Shown here in pieces: positions 51,891-59,235 of a DNA stretch of 59,235 nucleotides. Source of the DNA: CAYYNP01 sp964472545 (GTDB taxonomy: Bacteria; Planctomycetota; Planctomycetia; Pirellulales; Thermoguttaceae); NCBI GenBank assembly GCA_964472545.1, contig CAYYNP010000019.1, positions 1 through 59,235 on the forward strand, written 5' to 3'. Within the stretch, counting starts at the first letter, position 1. Each line of letters begins with the position of its first letter. The notes beneath the pieces are model-generated. The model searched no databases and had not been told where the DNA came from. It was given only the letters and a program-made list of their open reading frames with translations. The translations under genes and the position numbers were made by a program.

Positions 51891-52568
51891 TTACGTTGCG
51901 ATCTGCTCGGCCGCCTCGGGGGCCGATTCCGTTGACGCCGCCATGGGCTGTGCCTGCTGAGAATCGATCGAGGCCATTGCAGCCGACTCTTCGATCGCCG
52001 GGCGTCTTTCGTAGCCCAGCTTTCTGAGCACTTCGAGCACTTCGCTGCAGGTGGGGAACATGCGGCCGCTGGTGCGCTTGTATTCGTCCAGGGCGCTCAT
52101 GAATTCGATTTCGTCGGACGTATAATCGCGCTCGCAGGTGGTGGGGTCGATTTGTCGGCGGCGCTGGACCTTGCGTCGCGGGGTCCCGCGGCGCTCGGCG
52201 GCGACCGGAACGTCTTTCTTGCGGCGATCGGACGGTTTGCGGCGATCGGAACTGGCACGGCGATTCGAGATGCTGGCCGCAGCCGTAGTCTCTTCAGAGC
52301 GTGTTGTCTTCTTTGCTTCGGTCGACTTCGTGGAAGCCGGCTTCGTGGAACTGGAGCCCCGCTTCTTCGCCGTCGCTCGCTTGGCCGCGGTTGCCTTTGG
52401 GGATTTGGCCTTCGCCGCCGTGGCGGCTTTTTTCTTGTTGGCGGCCTTCTTTGTGCCGGCAGTTTTTGCCGTGGTGCCGGACTTCGTAGTGGCGCCGGAC
52501 TTCGTAGTGGTGCCGGACTTCTTGTTCGGTCTTGTCGCGCGTTTGGTTGTCTTCTTCGTCGTGACCAC
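51891..52568 (-). CDS. Histone H1-like Lys/Ala-rich protein with conserved C-terminal domain
   Basis: A 225-residue protein. The first 110 or so residues are extremely rich in Lys, Ala, Thr and Ser (KKAANKKKAATAAKAKSPKA and KSGTTTKSGATT repeats), like eukaryotic histone H1 tails and bacterial nucleoid proteins such as AlgP or HctB. A basic linker (RRKPSDRRKKD) follows, then a compact acidic-to-basic domain with RDYTSDEIEFMSALDEYKR, SGRMFP and EVLRKLGYER. DNA compaction or regulation is likely from composition, but the C-terminal domain is of unknown function. The start is GTG at 52568 with GGAGGGG 5 nt upstream; a longer frame to 52649 lacks this signal. Confidence 0.75.
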   Translation of the reverse strand: MVTTKKTTKRATRPNKKSGTTTKSGATTKSGTTAKTAGTKKAANKKKAATAAKAKSPKATAAKRATAKKRGSSSTKPASTKSTEAKKTTRSEETTAAASISNRRASSDRRKPSDRRKKDVPVAAERRGTPRRKVQRRRQIDPTTCERDYTSDEIEFMSALDEYKRTSGRMFPTCSEVLEVLRKLGYERRPAIEESAAMASIDSQQAQPMAASTESAPEAAEQIAT

Positions 52569-52768
52569 GAGGTCCCCTCCGTAATCGATGCCGGTGCTCC
52601 GCCCACTTCGACGAAGGAAGAATACAACGTCGTTGCGAAAAAGCAGCAAGAAACCGGCCAGGAAAGCCTGAATGCCTGGGAAAACCCGGCCGGTCCGGCA
52701 AGACGGAAGGATTGTATGGAGATTGCCGGCAGGCGGAAGATTGCCGGCGCCAGAGGGCGGCCAGTCGG

Positions 52769-53029
52769 CTAGGACTCGCCGGCAGAGTCGCGGGCGTCGC
52801 CGCAGATATCGCGCAGCTCGTCGACCGAGACGTCTTCGAGCCGTTTGCCCCGGCGTTCGAGGTGCTCGTTGACCTTGACCGCCGTCTCCTGCATCACCGC
52901 GTGTGTCTCTTCGCTGCCGCCGCAGAGCAGGAAGTTCTTGCCACGGGTCAGCCGTTTGTGCCCGTCGTGGGCGTCAAACGCCAAGCCGAGCAGGGCCGCC
53001 TTGTCGGGTTGCTGATGGGAAGCTCTCAC
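52769..53029 (-). CDS. Small conserved-looking protein of unknown function
   Basis: An 86-residue soluble protein without a signal peptide or membrane segment. It contains KNFLLCGGSEETHAVMQETA and a helical, acidic C-terminus (ERRGKRLEDVSVDELRDICG). The composition and placement 24 nt after the FHA gene on the same strand support it being real and co-transcribed. I do not recognise the family. Confidence 0.65.
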   Translation of the reverse strand: MRASHQQPDKAALLGLAFDAHDGHKRLTRGKNFLLCGGSEETHAVMQETAVKVNEHLERRGKRLEDVSVDELRDICGDARDSAGES

Positions 53030-53053
53030 GATGGTCCTGCCGGCGGAGCGGGG

Positions 53054-53641
53054 CTATTTCTGCCCATCTTGCCCAAAGAACTGTTTGAGCATCTCGTTGG
53101 CCGCCGAACGGCTGGTGTCGTCCGACGACTCCTTTGGCTCTTCCTCGGGTGGTTCCACCTGTTTTGCGGAAGCAGCAGCTCTGATCGCCTCAATGTCTAC
53201 AGTCGACGTGTCTGCCGAATCCTCTTCTTCTTCATCGGCCAACCAGTCGTCGATAATGTCCGCATCCTCGTCGCCGGCCACTTCCACGGTTCGTGCGGCG
53301 GCCTCCTGGACGTTGTGGACCTTCGGCTTCTTCTTCCCACCCACGCTCACGGCCAACTGCACCTCAAACTCCAACGGCCCCACCGTCAGATGATCGCCGG
53401 TCTTCAGTTCCCGCTCGGCCTTGATGCGCTCACCGTTGACGAGTGTGCCGTTGGAACTGCCCATGTCGGACACCACCACACGGCCGTCCTCGATCACAAT
53501 CTCCGCGTGGCGCCGACTGACGCTACCGCTCTGTGGCCGCAATTGACAGTCATCACCGCGTCCGATCATGAACCGAGACCCCGTCACGGGCACCTCTCTG
53601 CCGGCGGCCTTTCCCCCCACGACAACCAATTTCACTTCCAT
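53054..53641 (-). CDS. FHA-domain protein with acidic tail
   Basis: A 195-residue cytoplasmic protein. Residues about 1-95 form an FHA domain with the phosphothreonine-binding signature: GR in FMIGRGDD, SxxH in VSRRHAEI, and SSNGTLVN. FHA domains bind phosphothreonine on proteins modified by Ser/Thr kinases, which are numerous in planctomycetes. The rest is disordered and acidic (LADEEEEDSADTS) and ends in a short helix (NEMLKQFFGQDG). Its partner is unknown. Confidence 0.9.
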   Translation of the reverse strand: MEVKLVVVGGKAAGREVPVTGSRFMIGRGDDCQLRPQSGSVSRRHAEIVIEDGRVVVSDMGSSNGTLVNGERIKAERELKTGDHLTVGPLEFEVQLAVSVGGKKKPKVHNVQEAAARTVEVAGDEDADIIDDWLADEEEEDSADTSTVDIEAIRAAASAKQVEPPEEEPKESSDDTSRSAANEMLKQFFGQDGQK

Positions 53642-53858
53642 CGTCTTCCCTCTTTATCAAGGCAAGGTCGCTTGAAACACATGATTAAATCACACGAGGC
53701 GGCCTTTGTGAAGAGGACGCTGGGGATCGCGGCGAACGGCACTTTCGGGCTATTTGGCTTAACACTAAAGCTGTATCGAGCGCGCCGCCTCCCTACTACC
53801 AATCGTATCAGTTATCGGCCGCCCCGTCAAAACCCTTCAGTTTCCAGGCCTTCCTAAC

Positions 53859-54617
53859 CTACCGTTCACGATACTTGGTCCAGCGATCCGACGCGTAGCG
53901 GTGTTGCCTCAGGCTTTCGGCTCGGGCGAGTTGATTCTGGGTGAGCTCTTGCGTGGCGAAGTCAAATCGCAGGTCTCCGGCGAGGGCTGCGATCCACGAT
54001 TCCCCTAGAAGAACCGGGTCGATGAGCCTTCCTGCGGTGTCTTCGATGGTTGCCAGTTCCGGGGCCGCGCGCGACGTGCCCAGCAGGACACTGCCGTGCT
54101 GCAATACGGCACCGCGGCGGCGGCGTTGGGCGCTGCCGGCGATCTTGGCTCCGGCCAGCACGAGATCGGCCGCCGAGCGGCGCTGGAAACAGAGCAGCGG
54201 CTCGTCCGGGCCCTCCGAAGGCTGACCCTCGCCGCAGAACGAAGCCCTGACGCCCATTTCGGTGAGGACTTTGATCAGAGTTGCGTGGACGGTTTCGTAG
54301 AGCCGATTGCGCCGGACCGCCATCGGATGCCCGGCCGGCGCGACGAAGCTGTAGGTCAATTCGGCGTCGTGCAAGATGGCGCCGCCGCCGGTCAGCCGGC
54401 GAACCACGGGGCAGTCGCGGCTGGCGGCGTGGGCGTTGCGATCTGCGTATGCCTGAAAGTAGCCCAGCGACAGCGTCGGTTCCTGCCAACGATACAGCCG
54501 CCAACAGCATTGCTCCGTTTCGGCCGCCCACTCCAACAGCATCTCGTCGACCGCCATGTTCCACGCCCCGGAGGCGGGTGGATCGACGAGCAGACGGCAC
54601 GGGGACGAATCGGGCAT
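53859..54617 (-). CDS. LipM-like octanoyltransferase/lipoate-protein ligase family protein
   Basis: A 252-residue cytoplasmic enzyme of the biotin/lipoate ligase fold. Signatures are VVRRLTGGGAILHDAELTYS, AKIAGSAQRRRRG with K158, and LQHGSVLL. C143 in LLCFQRRS lies where octanoyltransferase LipM of Bacillus has its catalytic Cys, which true lipoate ligases lack, so LipM-type transfer of octanoyl from acyl carrier protein to GcvH is more likely than LplA-type ligation. Position supports this: it follows gcvPB by 15 nt in the glycine cleavage operon, whose H protein needs lipoylation. A LipL-like or ligase role cannot be excluded. Confidence 0.82.
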   Translation of the reverse strand: MPDSSPCRLLVDPPASGAWNMAVDEMLLEWAAETEQCCWRLYRWQEPTLSLGYFQAYADRNAHAASRDCPVVRRLTGGGAILHDAELTYSFVAPAGHPMAVRRNRLYETVHATLIKVLTEMGVRASFCGEGQPSEGPDEPLLCFQRRSAADLVLAGAKIAGSAQRRRRGAVLQHGSVLLGTSRAAPELATIEDTAGRLIDPVLLGESWIAALAGDLRFDFATQELTQNQLARAESLRQHRYASDRWTKYRER

Positions 54618-54632
54618 GGTCGACGCAGGCGG

Positions 54633-56084
54633 TCACGGGGTCCAACGGAGGATCGGCTTTCGGGCCGCCTGCACCTCATCCGGACGGCTGACCGGCGTGG
54701 TCAACGGGGCGTCGTGCAGCAGATCGGCGTCCTCCTCGGTGATCCGAAAGAGCGTTTCGGCAAACGCGTCGAGCGTGGCCTTGCTCTCCGTTTCCGTCGG
54801 CTCGATCATCATCGCTTCGGGGACGATCAACGGGAAATAGACCGTCGGCGCGTGATAGCCGTGGTCTAGCAGCCGTTTGGCGACGTCCATTGCCGAGACA
54901 CCCCGATCGGCCTTCAACTGCGACGCCGAGGCAACGAACTCGTGCATGCAGCGGTCGCCGTGAGGAACTGGGAGGATGTGTTTGGCGCGGGCCAGCAGGT
55001 AGTTGGCGTTGAGCACGGCGTTTTCGGCCACGCGCCGCAGGCCGTCGGGGCCGTGGGTCCAGAGGTAGCAGGCCATTCGCACCAGCACGCCCGTATTGCC
55101 GAAAAAGCTGCGTACCCGGCCGATCGACTTCGGCCGATCGTCATCGAGCCGATATTGGCCGCCCTCTTCGACAACGATCGGTGCCGGCCGATACGGCCCC
55201 AGCTTCTCGGCCACCGCGATCGGCCCCGCCCCGGGGCCGCCGCCGCCGTGTGGGCCGCTGAAGGTCTTATGGGGGTTGTAATGCATCAGGTCGGCCCCGA
55301 AATCCCCGGGCCGCGTGACGCCGAGGATGGCGTTCATGTTGGCCCCGTCGAGATAGACCAATCCGCCGGCGTCATGCACCATTTGGGTGATCTGTGCGAT
55401 GCGGTCCTCGAAGAGCCCCAGTGTGTTGGGGTTGGTGATCATCAATACGGCGGTCCGCTCGTCGAGCTTGGCCGCCAGGTCGTCGAGGTCGACGAGCCCT
55501 TGCGGCGTGCTGCTGACGGTTTGGGCACGGAACCCGGCCACGGTGGCGCTGGCCGGATTGGTGCCGTGGGCGCCGTCGGGGATCAGTACCTCCGAGCGAC
55601 GTTGGTCGTGATCGCGGAAGTAGGCCGCCGCAACCAGCAACGCCGACATTTCGCCGTGAGCCCCGGCCGCCGGCTGCAGCGACACGGCCGGCAGTCCGGC
55701 GATTTCGGCCAGCATTTGCTGCGATCGATAGAGCAACTCCAACATTCCTTGCAGCGTCGATTCCGGCTGATACGGGTGAACGTCAACCATGCCCGGCAGC
55801 GAGGCCAGCCGTTCGTTCCGCTTGGGGTTGTACTTCATCGTACAAGAGCCCAGCGGATAGAAGTGCATGTCGACCGCCATGTTCTGGGCCGAGAGGTTGG
55901 CGAAATGGCGGACCAGTTCGACCTCGGCCAGTTCCGGCAGCGGCGGCGGCTCTTTCGCGAGAAGCTCCGGCGGCAGCAACTCTTCATCCGGCCGGACGGG
56001 CACGTCGCCGTCGCCGGGCCGCGTGCAGCGGCTGCCGGGGTTGCTCAATTCGAATAGTAGTTGGGTGGATTGGGTGTTTCGCAT
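54633..56084 (-). CDS. gcvPB: Glycine dehydrogenase (decarboxylating) subunit 2
   Basis: A 483-residue PLP-dependent subunit of the split P protein of the glycine cleavage system, which decarboxylates glycine and transfers aminomethyl to the lipoyl arm of GcvH. The PLP Schiff-base lysine is K273 in HYNPHKTFSGPHGGGGPG. Other family motifs are FYPLGSCTMKYNPK, QPAAGAHGEMS and DGAHGTNPASA. Length is normal for the family. It starts 22 nt after gcvPA on the same strand. Confidence 0.96.
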   Translation of the reverse strand: MRNTQSTQLLFELSNPGSRCTRPGDGDVPVRPDEELLPPELLAKEPPPLPELAEVELVRHFANLSAQNMAVDMHFYPLGSCTMKYNPKRNERLASLPGMVDVHPYQPESTLQGMLELLYRSQQMLAEIAGLPAVSLQPAAGAHGEMSALLVAAAYFRDHDQRRSEVLIPDGAHGTNPASATVAGFRAQTVSSTPQGLVDLDDLAAKLDERTAVLMITNPNTLGLFEDRIAQITQMVHDAGGLVYLDGANMNAILGVTRPGDFGADLMHYNPHKTFSGPHGGGGPGAGPIAVAEKLGPYRPAPIVVEEGGQYRLDDDRPKSIGRVRSFFGNTGVLVRMACYLWTHGPDGLRRVAENAVLNANYLLARAKHILPVPHGDRCMHEFVASASQLKADRGVSAMDVAKRLLDHGYHAPTVYFPLIVPEAMMIEPTETESKATLDAFAETLFRITEEDADLLHDAPLTTPVSRPDEVQAARKPILRWTP

Positions 56085-56106
56085 AGTCGAATAACTCGCG
56101 TGGCAA

Positions 56107-57456
56107 TCAGCCGGGCAGACCGGTGGCGATGGCCGCCAGCCGATCGATTTCGTCCTTGGTCCGCTTCTCCGTCACCGCCACCAACAGGCAGTCGGCCAAC
56201 TCCGGATACCAGCGGCCCAGCGGGACGCCGGCGAATATGTCTCGGCCTTTGGCCGCTTCGAGAAGTTCTTCCACCTGCCCATCACCGACGCGAACGACGA
56301 ACTCCTTGAACGTGGGACGCCCGAAGGCAAGGGACAGCCGCCCGCCGGCGGTGAGCTTCTCGGCCGTGTACCGTGCCTTATTGAGGCACTGCCGGGCGAC
56401 TTCCTGCAGCCCTTGCGGTCCCATCGACGCCAGATAGACCGTCGCCCGCAGTGCCATCAGACCTTGATTGGTGCAGATGTTGCTGGTGGCCTTGTCGCGG
56501 CGGATGTGTTGTTCGCGGGTTTGCAGGGTGAGCACCCAGCAGCGGCGTCCGCGGCGGTCGGTGGTTTGGCCCACCAGCCGGCCGGGCATGCGGCGAACGA
56601 ACTTCTCGCGACAGGCCAGGATCCCCAGGTACGGGCCGCCGAACCCCATGGGAATGCCCAGCGATTGGCCTTCGGCCACCACGACGTCGGCCCCGTAGTC
56701 GCCGGGGCGCTTCAGCAGTCCGAGGCTGATCGGGTCGACCGAGACGACCATCAGCGCCCCGGCGGCGTGGACGATTCCGGCCAGCGACTCGACGTCTTCT
56801 AAGCAGCCGAAGAAGTTGGGGTGCTGCAACAGCACGCAGGCCGTTTGGTCGTTCAACTCGGCTTCCAGTGCCTCCGGCGCGATAGTTCCCTCTGGCGTGC
56901 CGACGGTCACCAACTCCGTATCCATGTTGGCCAGATACGTCGCGAGAATCTGCCGAATCTCCGGATGCACGCTGCCGGCGACGACCACGCGGCCTCTGCG
57001 CCGCGTGGCGTGCAGGGCCATCATCACGGCCTCGGCCGCCGCGCTGCCGCCGTCGTAGAGGCTCGAGTTGCTCACGTCCATCCCGGTGAGTTGGGTCATA
57101 AGCGTCTGGTACTCGAACATCGCCTGCAGGTTACCCTGGCTGACCTCGGCCTGATAGGGCGTGTACGACGTGTAGAACTCGCTGCGTCCGGCGACGTAAT
57201 CGACCACCGCGGGGATGAAGTGGTCGTAGCTGCCGCCGCCGAGGAAGCAGGCCGTTTGGCCGGCCGGCTGGTTGCGGGAAGCCAACTGCCCAATGTGGGC
57301 CGTCAGCTCCAATTCGCCCATGGCCGGGGGTAGTTCCAGGTCGCGTCCGAATTGCAGCTCGGACGGAATCGTGGCGAAGAGTTCTTCGATCGACTTGGCG
57401 CCGATCGCCTCGAGCATCGCCTGTTGTTGATCGGGCGTGTTGGGGATGTAGGGCAT
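56107..57456 (-). CDS. gcvPA: Glycine dehydrogenase (decarboxylating) subunit 1
   Basis: A 449-residue partner of GcvPB; the two together form the P protein. Family features include the start YIPNTPDQQQAMLEAIG, GGGSYDHFIPA, YTPYQAEVSQGNLQ, and SNICTNQGLMALRATVYLA. It lacks its own PLP lysine, as usual for this subunit. It is separated from gcvH by 92 nt that contain a strong hairpin (57474-57527). No good ribosome binding site is visible. Confidence 0.95.
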   Translation of the reverse strand: MPYIPNTPDQQQAMLEAIGAKSIEELFATIPSELQFGRDLELPPAMGELELTAHIGQLASRNQPAGQTACFLGGGSYDHFIPAVVDYVAGRSEFYTSYTPYQAEVSQGNLQAMFEYQTLMTQLTGMDVSNSSLYDGGSAAAEAVMMALHATRRRGRVVVAGSVHPEIRQILATYLANMDTELVTVGTPEGTIAPEALEAELNDQTACVLLQHPNFFGCLEDVESLAGIVHAAGALMVVSVDPISLGLLKRPGDYGADVVVAEGQSLGIPMGFGGPYLGILACREKFVRRMPGRLVGQTTDRRGRRCWVLTLQTREQHIRRDKATSNICTNQGLMALRATVYLASMGPQGLQEVARQCLNKARYTAEKLTAGGRLSLAFGRPTFKEFVVRVGDGQVEELLEAAKGRDIFAGVPLGRWYPELADCLLVAVTEKRTKDEIDRLAAIATGLPG

Positions 57457-57473
57457 GGTGGGACCGGTGGATA

Positions 57474-57527
57474 GTAGTCGTTTCGCTCCGCGAGACGCAG
57501 TGACATCTCGCGGAGCGAGATGACTAC
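57474..57527. repeat. Hairpin repeat, family B, inside the gcv operon
   Basis: Arms at 57474-57495 (GTAGTCGTTTCGCTCCGCGAGA) and 57506-57527 pair over 22 positions, with two mismatches that G-U pairing tolerates in RNA, around a 10-nt loop. The sequence is related to the element at 15032-15170. In the mRNA it lies between gcvH and gcvPA, where it could attenuate transcription or stabilise the upstream message. Confidence 0.85.
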
Positions 57528-57548
57528 TTTACGATGTTGCGGTAAAGC

Positions 57549-57953
57549 TTACGCGCTGGCGTCCTCTTCACACATCTTCTTGTAGGCCGCGTGATCCAGC
57601 AGCTTGGCCAGGCCGCTCTCGTCGGCAATGCGGATCTTCACGAACCAGCCGGCGCCGTACGGATCGTCGGCGACGATTTCCAGCTTCTCTGCGATCGCGT
57701 CGTTGACTTCCACCACCTGGCCTTCGACCGGGCTATAGATGTCGTTGACACCTTTGACCGACTCGACCTCGCTGAACGATTCGCCCGCGCTAATCTCGCG
57801 GCCGACTTCGGGCAAATCGATGAAGACCATGTCGGGCAGGGCCTCCGTGGCGTACGCGCTGAGGCCGACCGTGGCAACCTTCGTACCGTCGGCGTCGGTC
57901 TCTACGCGGACCCACTCGTGTGACTCGCTGAAGAGGAGTTGTTCGGGCGTCAC
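57549..57953 (-). CDS. gcvH: Glycine cleavage system H protein
   Basis: A 134-residue lipoyl carrier that shuttles the aminomethyl group between the P, T and L proteins. K67 in EVESVKGVND is the lipoylated lysine. The opening SESHEWVRVE and the block SPVEGQVVEVND are family hallmarks. The start is GTG at 57953, overlapping the gcvT stop by four bases (GTGA), so translation is probably coupled. Confidence 0.96.
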   Translation of the reverse strand: MTPEQLLFSESHEWVRVETDADGTKVATVGLSAYATEALPDMVFIDLPEVGREISAGESFSEVESVKGVNDIYSPVEGQVVEVNDAIAEKLEIVADDPYGAGWFVKIRIADESGLAKLLDHAAYKKMCEEDASA

Positions 57954-59155
57954 TTCGGGCTTCCTTTCTTCTGGCGGCGATAAAAGGGAAGTTCGACGAC
58001 GCGGGCCGACTCATGACGCCCGCGGATGTCGACGGTCAGCCGCGTGCCCGGCGCGGCGAAATCTGGTGTAACGTATCCGATGGCGATCGGTCGGCCAAGG
58101 CTCGGCGAGTGGGTGCCGCTGGTGATTTCGCCGATGCGTTGCCCGTCGACCATGACGGCACACCCCTGTCGGGCGATACGCCGGCCTTCCATTTCGATCC
58201 CCACGCGAACGGATTTCAGAGGCGACTCTTCGAGTTTCAGTAAGGCATCGCGGCCGGGGAAGTCGTAGCCACGCAGGTGGCAGGCGAACCCCAGGCCGGC
58301 CTGGAAGGGGTCGATCTGCTCGGAAAGCTCATGGCCGTAGAGCGGCATGCCGGCCTCCAGCCGCAACGTGTCGCGTGCGCCGATGCCGGTCGGCACCACG
58401 CCCAGCGGCTGGCCCAGATCGATCATGGCCTGCCAGATGCCCTCGGCGACGCCCGCCCCCACGCTCAACTCGAAACCGTCTTCGCCGGTGTATCCGGTGC
58501 GAGAGATGATCCCGCCTTGGCGTCTGGCGGCGGGGTGCAAGATGCGGACCTGACCGCCGCGGTAATACTTCATCGTCTTCAGGTCGGCGTCGATCAGCGG
58601 CTGCAACAACTGAACCGAACGCGGCCCCTGGATCGCCAGCATGGCCCAGAGCCGGGTCACGTCGGTCCAGATCACCTCGTGGCCGCGCCGGTGAGCACGC
58701 TCGGGCGACAGGTGGGCATCGATCCAGCAGAGGATCTTGGCCCGATTCGACGCGTTGACCACCAGCACGTAGTACGGCTGCCCGTAGTCGTTGTGGTAGT
58801 GGCCGACCAGTACGTCGTCTAAGATGCCGCCGTCGTCGTCGGTGATCAGCGAGTAGCGGATTTGCCCTTCGGCCATGTCGGCCACACGGCGGGTGAGCAG
58901 TTCGGCCAAGAAAACGGCGGCCCCCGGGCCTTCGAACCGCAGCCGGCCCATGTGCGAGATGTCGGCAATTCCCACCGCCGAGCGAGTAGCTGCGTGTTCG
59001 TCGAGGATGGACGTGTACGCCATCGGCATCGCCCAACCACCGAATTCGACCATCCGGCCGCCGTGTTCGACGTGCCATTCGTACAGCGGCGTCCTCAGCG
59101 GCTCGGTCGAGTCCGAAGTGGGAGCATTGGGCACACGGCTGAGCGGTTCATTCAT
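57950..59155 (-). CDS. gcvT: Aminomethyltransferase (glycine cleavage T protein)
   Basis: A 401-residue folate-dependent enzyme that moves the methylene unit from GcvH to tetrahydrofolate and releases ammonia. It has the typical opening TPLYEWHVEHGGRMVEFGGW, the signature ADISHMGRLRFEGPGA, SRTGYTGEDGFEL and ARDTLRLEAGMPLYGHEL. The ATG at 59155 is preferred; a GTG at 59164 is in frame, but its spacing to the purine-rich GAG is poor. It is the first gene of the operon gcvT-gcvH-gcvPA-gcvPB-lipM-like. Its promoter would lie near or beyond the window edge. Confidence 0.96.
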   Translation of the reverse strand: MNEPLSRVPNAPTSDSTEPLRTPLYEWHVEHGGRMVEFGGWAMPMAYTSILDEHAATRSAVGIADISHMGRLRFEGPGAAVFLAELLTRRVADMAEGQIRYSLITDDDGGILDDVLVGHYHNDYGQPYYVLVVNASNRAKILCWIDAHLSPERAHRRGHEVIWTDVTRLWAMLAIQGPRSVQLLQPLIDADLKTMKYYRGGQVRILHPAARRQGGIISRTGYTGEDGFELSVGAGVAEGIWQAMIDLGQPLGVVPTGIGARDTLRLEAGMPLYGHELSEQIDPFQAGLGFACHLRGYDFPGRDALLKLEESPLKSVRVGIEMEGRRIARQGCAVMVDGQRIGEITSGTHSPSLGRPIAIGYVTPDFAAPGTRLTVDIRGRHESARVVELPFYRRQKKGSPK

Positions 59156-59188
59156 GCGTTGCACTCTACCAGGCTTCGGCTCAGAGCG

Positions 59189-59235
59189 TCACCCCTCACC
59201 CCCTCACCCCTCACCCCGTCACCCCCTCACCCCGT
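59189..59235. repeat. CACCCC-type tandem tract upstream of gcvT
   Basis: Units of TCACCCC and CTCACCCC with variants repeat to the end of the window. It is simple sequence of the same class as the in-frame insert at 23519-23563. It starts 34 nt upstream of the gcvT start codon, in its leader or promoter region, and is cut by the window edge. Confidence 0.75.

Overview
The window is GC-rich, gene-dense chromosomal DNA that looks like a free-living planctomycete (Planctomycetota, probably Pirellulales). I infer this from the mix of families: giant secreted proteins with an N-terminal LEPR/LEDR-type motif and C-terminal dockerin-like repeats, an arylsulfatase, FG-GAP and leucine-rich-repeat/SUMF1 proteins, an alpha-galactosidase, several HzsA-like c-type cytochrome/propeller proteins, a PEP-CTERM-like protein, and short hairpin repeats between genes. 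No rRNA, tRNA, CRISPR array, intact insertion sequence or phage was seen.

Layout. 238-6484 (+): a signalling operon with a CHASE/PAS/PAS hybrid histidine kinase, two paralogous receiver plus RsbW-type ATPase proteins, and a STAS protein; it reads as a two-component system feeding a partner switch. 6732-8114 (-): an FG-GAP secreted protein bracketed by hairpin repeats. 8384-15034 (+): a 2216-residue secreted protein with six tandem Hcp (type VI secretion tube) domains, a matrixin-like protease domain and a dockerin-like tail. 15171-16064 (-): HDOD protein. 16269-21762 (+): a glycosidase-like secreted protein, a lone NuoN-like membrane protein and a LRR-SUMF1 fusion. 21782-24358 (-): a large secreted alpha-barrel protein. 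24586-27409 (+): an S41 protease and a beta-propeller protein. 27505-39212 (-): sulfatase, a 3055-residue surface protein and a PEP-CTERM-like protein.

39445-51287 (-) is the most cytochrome-rich part. Three consecutive HzsA-like genes are followed, through an ATGA overlap, by a GH27 alpha-galactosidase and then a tandem-duplicated zinc-protease protein; a decayed IS30 transposase fragment lies between two of the paralogues. 51891-53641 (-) holds a histone H1-like Lys/Ala-rich protein, a small conserved protein and an FHA protein. 53859-59155 (-) is a complete glycine cleavage operon, gcvT-gcvH-gcvPA-gcvPB, ending with a LipM-like octanoyl/lipoyl transferase.

The best candidates for something undescribed are the protein with six covalently linked Hcp domains (Hcp normally forms hexameric rings), the twin receiver-ATPase signalling module, the HzsA-like gene trio outside any anammox context, and the family of palindromic repeats that mark gene ends and have been absorbed into coding sequence at least once. 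Start codons were adjusted by hand where a ribosome binding site favoured an internal start. Function calls rest on motif recognition by eye, without database searches.
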